Shown here piece after piece: positions 39,201-48,200 of a DNA stretch of 64,000 nucleotides. Both the position numbers and the translations under genes were made by a program. Every line of letters begins with the position of its first letter. Within the stretch, counting starts at the first letter, position 1. The notes below the pieces were generated by a model. It was not told the origin of the DNA, searched no databases, and saw nothing but the letters and a program-made list of their open reading frames with translations. Origin of the DNA: Ceriagrion tenellum (Eukaryota > Arthropoda > Insecta > Odonata > Coenagrionidae); contig OY720642.1 in NCBI GenBank assembly GCA_963169105.1, forward strand, positions 16,858,965-16,922,964, written 5' to 3'.

Positions 39201-42200
39201 CTGCATCTTCTGATTCCCAGTCCCATTTACTAATACGAGACTTTGGCTGGAAGACCAGGGAGTTTTGATCCAAGTTCATTCTTTTAGACTGGTTGCTTTC
39301 ACTACAGCTGGAGTGTCTTTTTTACCCTGCCTGTTGGTACATAGGAGGTACAGTGTAACCTTGTGTGATATATGACATTTTCATAATGTACCAGCAACTT
39401 TTACATACTTGTAATGCAATCTTATCCTGCGATTCACACTATCAAAGTTGGAGAAATCTCATGATTAACGTCATCTGGCCAGGAGCAAGATGGCAGCTGG
39501 CACACTGAAGGCTTACCGATTGATGCCTGACACTGTGTTTGAAGCCTAATATGGAGAGAATACCTGGGACAAATGTTATGAATCAAACATCCACATGTAG
39601 CCTGTTTTATTTTCTGATCGATGGTTGCAATTAAACTCTCTCCATTGCAGTCAAAATTCTGTCACTGGCGTGATAGTGAAAACAGTCAATTTTTGAGCTT
39701 CTAACAAAAATATTGAAATTTGCTGAATTACTTCATAAATAGTTTTGGTTAACTTGCCAAGGATGAGGAATAAATGTTGCATCTACTCCAAATTGTCTCC
39801 AGGAAAGTTATGCCAAAGATAACCAAAAAGGCACTCAGTCTTCAATGCAAGTATTTGTGAGCAAAATGTAATGAAAATTCTCAAAAAGAGTGACATTGGA
39901 ATTAAGTTCTCATACTGACCATGGAGCTTCTTATTTCCTTGATATTAGTAAATGTTCTGAATACAATATTTGTTCAATCCCCTTCCAAAGTGGTAATCAA
40001 TTTAAGCCTACATATCAGAACCCTTCGATAGGTGTGGGAAGATATGGTGGTGGAATGGCATGGAGGCCTGGGAGTGTGGGCTTTTCATATGGGTGGCGCA
40101 TGTGGGAGCCTCCAGGTTAAACAAAAAACTATGTGTGCGACCCCTAAATATTAACAGATTTTAGAAATTTTTTGTACACCTCATTTTCTCATGAAATGTC
40201 ACCATCTGAGACCATAAGACCCATGGCATTCAGGCATTGATGCAAAATGGGATGTCCTGCTGTGGCCTTCATCTTGTATTCAGTGTTACAATCTCAGTAC
40301 TTCTCGAAACATAAAGCCTACAGAATAATTGATAGCAATTTAATTTTATCACAATTTTACATGGATTTTGTGCCCGTTCTGCAGTGTATGCTGTGCAAAT
40401 ATATGGCATGCCGATTGTAGAATTTTTTTAAAAGTAATGGCTCTTCACACAGCAGCTGGACGGATATTGATGACTTACAAGCATCACATGGGTGTATAGA
40501 CTTTCAAAATTCTGTGTAGTAATGTCTAAAAGTATCTGTGAATCTGAAAGCATATATCCTGAAAGTTTCTCACAGTGTCCAACTTTGCATAATCACGTTA
40601 ATGTCTATTAAGCAATATTTTACTATGGAGGAGGTAGATCTTGATAATATACTATCACACAAGACTCAAGTCTTCAAAGGGCATTCTAACCATGGGGACA
40701 AACATGGTGAAGCTCACCTAGTTGTTTTGTTAGGAGTCAATTCAGATGGCAGTGATAGACTGAATTCCTTTTTTAGGAAAGTCTAGAATCCATATTTATT
40801 TAAATGACATTAGGAACTTATTATTTTTAACTTTTGTATCCAATACTAAGGCATGGATGCCATTTAGTCTTTTTGGAGGTCAAATGCTTACCCTTGATGC
40901 AAAGACTTGATGCAAAGAAAAGAAAGGGACCAAACAGAAAAATCCTTTTAATATTGGATCAGTGACCAGCTCTTAACTTGAAATTAAGATAAGAAATTTA
41001 GAAAGCAAATTATATTTTTCCATGCCAATTGCACCAGCTGAAGGCTACTACATTTTTGGTGTAGTCCATTCAAAATAAATGAATTGATAAAATACGTAGT
41101 CATGAGTTTGCTTGTTTCCTGTAACTTAAGATTTCCCTCAATTTACACTCATGATTTACACTTTTTTCCTCTTGTCCTTAAAAATTGTAAAATGGAGGTT
41201 TTACAATATGTCATTTCACTCTCAACACCCGTATTAAGGAGCTTTTACCTTACACACCATTTGGGGAATCAACCTTGAGGAGTTAGAGCCTCCCACAAGG
41301 GTACACACAAGTTATTGTTATGACTATAGCAGTTTTATTGTGCTTATGTTGAGGCCTGGGCAATGTTGTAATTAATGGTTATTGCTGAGAGTGGGCCCTA
41401 GAGATAATAGTGGTCAATAAATTTTATATAATAAAGGAGTGGGTGATTTTTATTCTGAATCTTCATTGGAGTACTTTCAAAGACCTAAAATACCAGGTGT
41501 TGGCTGGATTTTTTTCTTAACTTCAAATGCCACTGAAAACTTCACTAATGGACATTTGTGACTGTTAGAGTTTTTGTAATATCAGGGTTTTTGAAGCATG
41601 AATCTTGCATATGTAAGCACCCTAGCCCTGGATGGGAATAAAATTACACTGGTGGGACTGAAACCCATGTCTGTAAGGTTTAGCAGGCTAGGTCTTCATG
41701 CTGCCACCAGTGTGGAGTCTATATATCCTTTTTTCATGGTCAATTAGCCACGGACATGTTGAATTTATCCATTAATAGGGAAATATGGAAGATCTTTGGC
41801 ATTTTTGTGGTTTCAGTTTAAATATTAACTGAAATACCCTTTAAGGTGGTAAAAATAAATGTTTTTCCCTCATCACCTGAATGATTGTATTCACTTATGT
41901 AATGTACGCATTTTGTATTGCAAGGAAAATAAAATGTTTGCATTATTTTTTCAGGAACAATTACGAAAGTGTTATGAAGGGGACAATTATCGTATGGCCT
42001 TTGTGATAGTTACCAAGCGGATTAACACGAGATTCTTTGAAGGCAATAGGAATAATCCTGGTCCAGGAACTGTCGTTGATGATGTTGTCACTCTGCCTGA
42101 AAGGTGAGTCCCCATTTTCACCAGTATATTTGTTCTTTCATAATTTCTGTTGTTTGCTCAGTGCTTATGCATTGTAATTGTTTATGTTTGAAGTGTTTGA

Positions 42201-45200
42201 TGGTCCAAGACCATTGCAGTGTGGGCACACAAAGGCTATAAATACTTGAGATGGGTAAGTAAGGTAAGACTATTACAGGGTGGCGATCGTCAGGGAAAAC
42301 CTGGAATTGTGAGGGAATTTTCAATTTCTGGAAATGTCAGGGAATTCTCGTAACAGTCAGGGAAAAACTGGGATATGAATCCTAATTTTTTTTTTACAAC
42401 CATTGCATTTATCTGCCAGTCTTTCCCACCCTTTATTTCACCAACTGAAACTTATGTCCTTATGACGTGAATAGAATGAGCACCATCAATTCGTGGAGTA
42501 TTCAGTTGTGAATCTTAGTTATTTAATAATGAGTCAGACGTACAATGTATCCCTTTTGTATATCCTTATTGTGATATTTGCCTTGATGTGTTAAAAATAA
42601 TGATCACCATGTATTACGCTCATCACAAGGAATCCGTGGCTATGTTGTTCGGAAAATTTTGTTGCTTTTTTTAAACTTCCGAAACTCAGATCGAGAAGTA
42701 GCTGGAGCACACTAATAATCACATGCTTGCTGTTCTAAAAATACGAGACGATGATTAGCAAATTTAGAAAATTTAAAGCTGCCGTAGAGAATATCATTCA
42801 GCAGAAAAAAATATTCCAATAATGGGTAACCTTTTGGCGATCAGTCAGGGAACTTGGTAAATTCATCAGGGAAAAGTCAGGGAAAGGTCAGGGAATTCGA
42901 TAATTGGATATCAGGAGCCACCCTGTATTATCATTGAATTCGGTGAATATTAGTTCATTGTGAAGAACAATATTTCAAGTTTCTAATGATTTGGAAGTTT
43001 TAGCCTTTATATCCACATACTGCGGAGTTAGCTTCTGTAGATGTTTATGGCTGAGGTTGCTAGAATGCCAGTAATGAAAGGGTATGGCATGGGGAGAGAG
43101 CAGAATGAGAGGACAGATGTGACTAATGTCAACCATGTCTCACATAAAAAGGTTTGTAAACTACTTGATTTTTCGAGCAATGCAGAAATCTGTGGCAGCA
43201 GAGCCTACTTGGAAACTGACCTGACGAATAATTCGTCAAGGTCCTGTCTAAAGTTGGTCAAGAGTTTTGGCATTATGTGAAATTAATTGTGACTGGAACA
43301 TCATAAACTTATTGTTATGTCCAGCGCTAAAAAATAATAAACGCTCTGTGCACTGGTTTTTTATTCCATTCTTAATGGTGGAACACACAACAATTCAGAA
43401 AAGAACATAAACATAACATATAGAAACAGGTTTTTTGAAACATAGCACTCAAACAAATGAACAACGAAATACATGTATTGCATGTATGTACTACACTTAC
43501 ATTGTGTTAAATGTCATTGAGTAAAAACTATGTTGAATGGCAGTAAAATGTGCCAACTTGCTGTCATAATAGTATCACTTTCAAAATTAAAGTGCGGAAG
43601 GTTATCACCTTGGATTATTGTGGTGAGAAAATCATTACCAGGCATTTTACATCTGCTAGTTAATGTACTTTCAGTTATGGTTGTGACCTTAATAAAACAT
43701 TCGTGGAACTCCTTGGCATTGGTATTTGTATTTTGGTGGGTAAGATGATGTCAAATTAGTGCATATTGCCATGAACAGGGCTCAGTGCCTTAGACTCACT
43801 TTCACTAGAGATGTCTGGCTTGCGTTTGGGGACCAAGTTTCTCCTCATACGGACTCCCTAACTACTACTGTCGCCTTGGGCACTAGAGCTGTAATGCGTA
43901 AGGCATTTCGGACTCCCATACTGTGAAAATACTATTCATATTTTGGCGATTGATGGATTGAAGACAAGGTTTTTTCACCAAATACCATCAGATGATTTCG
44001 TTGGTGTCTATTTTCTGTGAAGCAATCTATGGTAAGTTCAGCTCCACCCTTTTGTCCCCTCTAATCCGACCCATCCCAAACTCTCAGTCAACTGCCAATC
44101 TTATGGATGACTGACCAGTCGGTAATGAAGGGCCTGTAGAAGCCAGACCACATCCACTGTATTTTTAACTTTCCAAAATACCAAATTTTGCAGGAATTGA
44201 TGAACTTTTCCCCTTTCCATGTCAAGAGGCAATAACAATTCTTGTATGATCGTCTATGATTCATAAGGAATCAATTTATTTCGCTGATTCTGTGCTGCAG
44301 TAGTATGACATTGCTGTGACAAAGGTTGCGATGTTTACAACCCTGTAAGAGCTGGAGAAAGTAAAACAACTAACCTTAGGCTTATGTTGATGAATTACAC
44401 TTGGGGACTTTTTTCTCACTTTGCATAATTGTATTATGTATGTAGTGATTACTTCAGTAGTGATTACTTCTAACAGTATGTGAATGAATGTTCATGGCTT
44501 GCTATAAATCATGCATTGAAGTGATTAATTTTGCACACTGTTTGATGGATGAAATAGGTGGTTATCAGTTCCTAGGCAATAGCGCATGAAGTTCCACTTC
44601 ATATTTGTGGAAGCTGGTATACTTAACACGAGATAGTTTGCTTTTGTGTACGCTTCCAAGAGATAATCTGTGTAATTGTAAGAGTTCCATTTGCTGGCAG
44701 CATATTCCAAGGGAGGACTTTTAAGAGAAGAATAACATTACTCTTTACTCTTGTCTCATTATCCAAGAATTCTTTTCATAAATCCCAATTTACATTTGGC
44801 CTATCCACAAACTTCTCTTATGTGCCATCTCTTAGAGAGGCCCTGAGTAAGGGTCACACTGAAGTATTGAACAGATGTTATAATAGACGATTTTATTTGA
44901 TTGGCTGTGTAAGATACCCTGTAATATAGATTTGCCAACTGAGTAAGAAGCAAAGCTTCATTTGTCACCGAAAGCCCTAGGTTTGTTGTTTCTCCTTCTT
45001 AAGCTCCTTCCGTGAAGCTGAATGCTCCTGCTTTGGTCACAGTGTTGCCACACTACTGTAGCAACAGTTTTCAGCAAAAAGACATTTGATTCCTTAAAAA
45101 TTATCTTAGAAAGTCGATCAATTAACAATGTTTATTGCCATGATAAGGATAGGTATAAATTCATTATTTGTTGCAAAATTAGGTAAATTGGAAAGTTGAA

Positions 45201-48200
45201 AATATACTGGATGTTGTATAGTTCCCCCAGCCCTCCTGCTGAGTGGTGGGTTGTCCATGACTTTTGCAGCTCAGTGAGGGTTGAGGAAAGGGTAGGATAA
45301 TGAGGGTGTCTAGGTTGAAGCCCAACTGACCATCGGTTGCTCACAGAAAATCAATACTAATCAATTATCTGTTCTCGTCTTAAGTTTTTGTGAGCATTCT
45401 AATTGTTTTACCTAATTAAAAACTTCACTTTTCCATGACATTGAAGCACGTAATACCTTCTTCATTTTGCTGAACAGATATCTCTAGGTTTTATGATGGC
45501 TGCCATCACACAAGTATATATAGTTACCATCATCACAACACATACACTACATAGCGATAAGTGAGGACACTGAATGTTGAAGGCTTACTAGTACCAGTTA
45601 GCCGACTCAGATTTTAGCAGAGGAGAGTGTGAGACAAGTCATTAGTTAAAGAGGATTAGTTGTGCAATGGTGTACCGTTGAACTGGAGGGTCAGTTATTT
45701 TGTAAAGTTTTTACTTATAATTTCTGAGCTGAGTGAATATATAATTTCTTCAATGGTGGAATCTGATTAGTTGAACCATGGAATATAGGCATTATTGTGG
45801 GAGGACTATCATTAGAGCAATGTATATACTGGATAAAAATACTTTCTTTTATTGCCATGTATTTAAATGAAAGTTTTGCTTTCAAATTGTTTTATTCTTC
45901 CATTATGGGTACTGATTCCCTTAATTTTTTTCAGGTATGATTTCTTTTTGATTTCCCAGTCAGTGCGACAAGGAACTGTGTCTCCAACCTCGTACAATGT
46001 TGTCAGTGACAATGTGGAACTACCTCCAGACCGGCTTCAGAGACTTACCTACAAGATGACCCATTTGTATTACAATTGGAGTGTAAGTATTGTCTTGTCT
46101 GCTTTTTTCTTAAAAATGATTCTACCATTTGGTGTAATCTGATATGTTATTGGAAGGTAAAGTATTCATCTGAGGATATAGTGCACATAGGGCTGCAAAC
46201 TCCCCTTTTATGAAAATGAGGATATTATAACTAGAAAGAGGATGTAAGTAGATGCCATGCACTACTCCAACATTGTTTGGGGGAAAATGTCCTATCCCCT
46301 TGGCAGTAGTTCATAGGTGTGCTGCATAAGTGAATTCATTTCCGCGTTTTCTCCGTTTTATGAAAGTTTTCCTCTCGTTATTAAGAAAATCTTCCCATGT
46401 TAAAATTTCCTTCCATATACAATGATTATTGTGCTACTTTTGCATAAAATGTAAATGATAAGAAACATTTTATGGCCTTAAAAATTCAATTTTATGTTGC
46501 ACTCAGCCTAATAGTTGTCTAATTGTAAGGCCTCTTGTTATCCTTTAGTGTAATAGTTGGCATTTTTATTATTCATTGAATTTTGTAATTTATATAATGA
46601 TAGTAGGATTGGTTTATTGTTTTTATAATTTTTATTCAGAATTACCCATTATCCCCTTTTTGCGTAGGGGATTTTTATCCCATTTGTTTTCTTAACCCTT
46701 TCTGTATCAGAGGTACATTTCTGTACCACTTGATCTTTTTCCTGTGTTTTCAAGCCCTTCTTTTGTAAATGAAATAAAAATCCAGAGGTACTTTCCTGGT
46801 ACATATTTCTAGCCTAGCGATTTATGAGCCTTTCCCGGTCGGTACTGCCTAAAATGTGGTCTACCTCTCGAAGGTACCACGGATTCATCTATCACAACAT
46901 TTTCTCCTGGAGTGAGAGTAGAGCGAAATATCCTGCAGACCAGGTCAAAGAGGGGCCTCACTTTGGTTAATCTATCTGTTCTGGCAGTCAAATCAGCATT
47001 GTTACTGACAAGAAATCATTTCAATAGTAGCTCGAACTTGTCCCAACTCATTACATTCTGGATGAAATCATTACGGTAAAGTGGTTTATGTGACCAATAT
47101 AGCAGCATTTTGGGTCATTGGCTTTTACCCATCGCAATCAGGATGGCAATGAAATTGCACATCTCGAACTTCAAACTGTCTTTCCACTTCTGCATCCTGG
47201 ATCGTCGGGTAATAACTCCCGCATCCATAACCTGCATTGTGTATTTATTAGACTTTTCAACTAATAGATTTTACACTTCATTGTTCTGGAAATGTAAACA
47301 CTAACCGGATCTGAAAGGTCCAATTGTACACCTAAACCAGCACCACCATAAAAGGTAAATTTTCGGGAAGAATTTGTGCAATCTCTCATGCACTCGAACT
47401 TGACGAAGATGTAACACGCTCTTCCTCGTCCAATGATGAGTCTTCCCCACTTTCCTTTTCTGAACACGGAGAGTCACTGTCATCTTCGATATCGGATGGG
47501 ATATACGAATCATCAGAGTCAGAGAAACTAAAGAGTGATGTATCTGAATCTCCCATGACTTCTACTGATATTCTGCCACTTCAATGAAAAAATCACTTTC
47601 CAAGAAGAAAAACAAAAATAGTGTATCTCGCAGGTCACTCATGTTTCAGCCCAGACTGAGAATTGTCCAAATTGTTCGAGAGCAATATTTGGCGAGGTAG
47701 TGGCAGGTGGAGGAAAAAATTGTCCTACGACAAGGAAGTTGGAAAATTGCTAAAGAGCTCTTAGTAGTAGAGACTGGTAGGAATGAAAAATGCATGTATA
47801 GCTGCACAGTCGGAAATCATCAAAATAATACCGAAGAAGCTATTATTCAGAGTAGCACAAAGTGGAAGATCTTAAGGCTTGCCCACCCACAGCCAATACA
47901 AGTAAAATGATTATGTTATGTAACTGTACAAGGCATCCCAGCAAGAAAACTTCTTTGTTTATCGTCTGCATTGTTGCATCGTCTTTGCTTATGTAGATGA
48001 AAGTATTCCAGGAGCTGGGATTCTCATGCGCCGAGAAAGAAAAAGATAGATTCAAATGTACCGGCTAGGCTATGGCCACCGCCACCCCTATTATGAGTGA
48101 TCTTCGGGTGGTAGGCCCTCGCCTTTGCAATCGGTGGGACACGTGCCGAGCGGCTGGTCGCCAACCTCTAGATAAGGAAATCCCAAGAAATCTCGTTCGT

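Noticed and set aside
41625..41722. Functional tRNA gene on the minus strand
   Set aside because: A B-box-like word is present, but the A box and acceptor stem do not form; at most a SINE head.
15752..42925. Regularly repeated units suggesting a CRISPR-like array
   Set aside because: The copies are kilobases apart with transposon termini; eukaryotic context.
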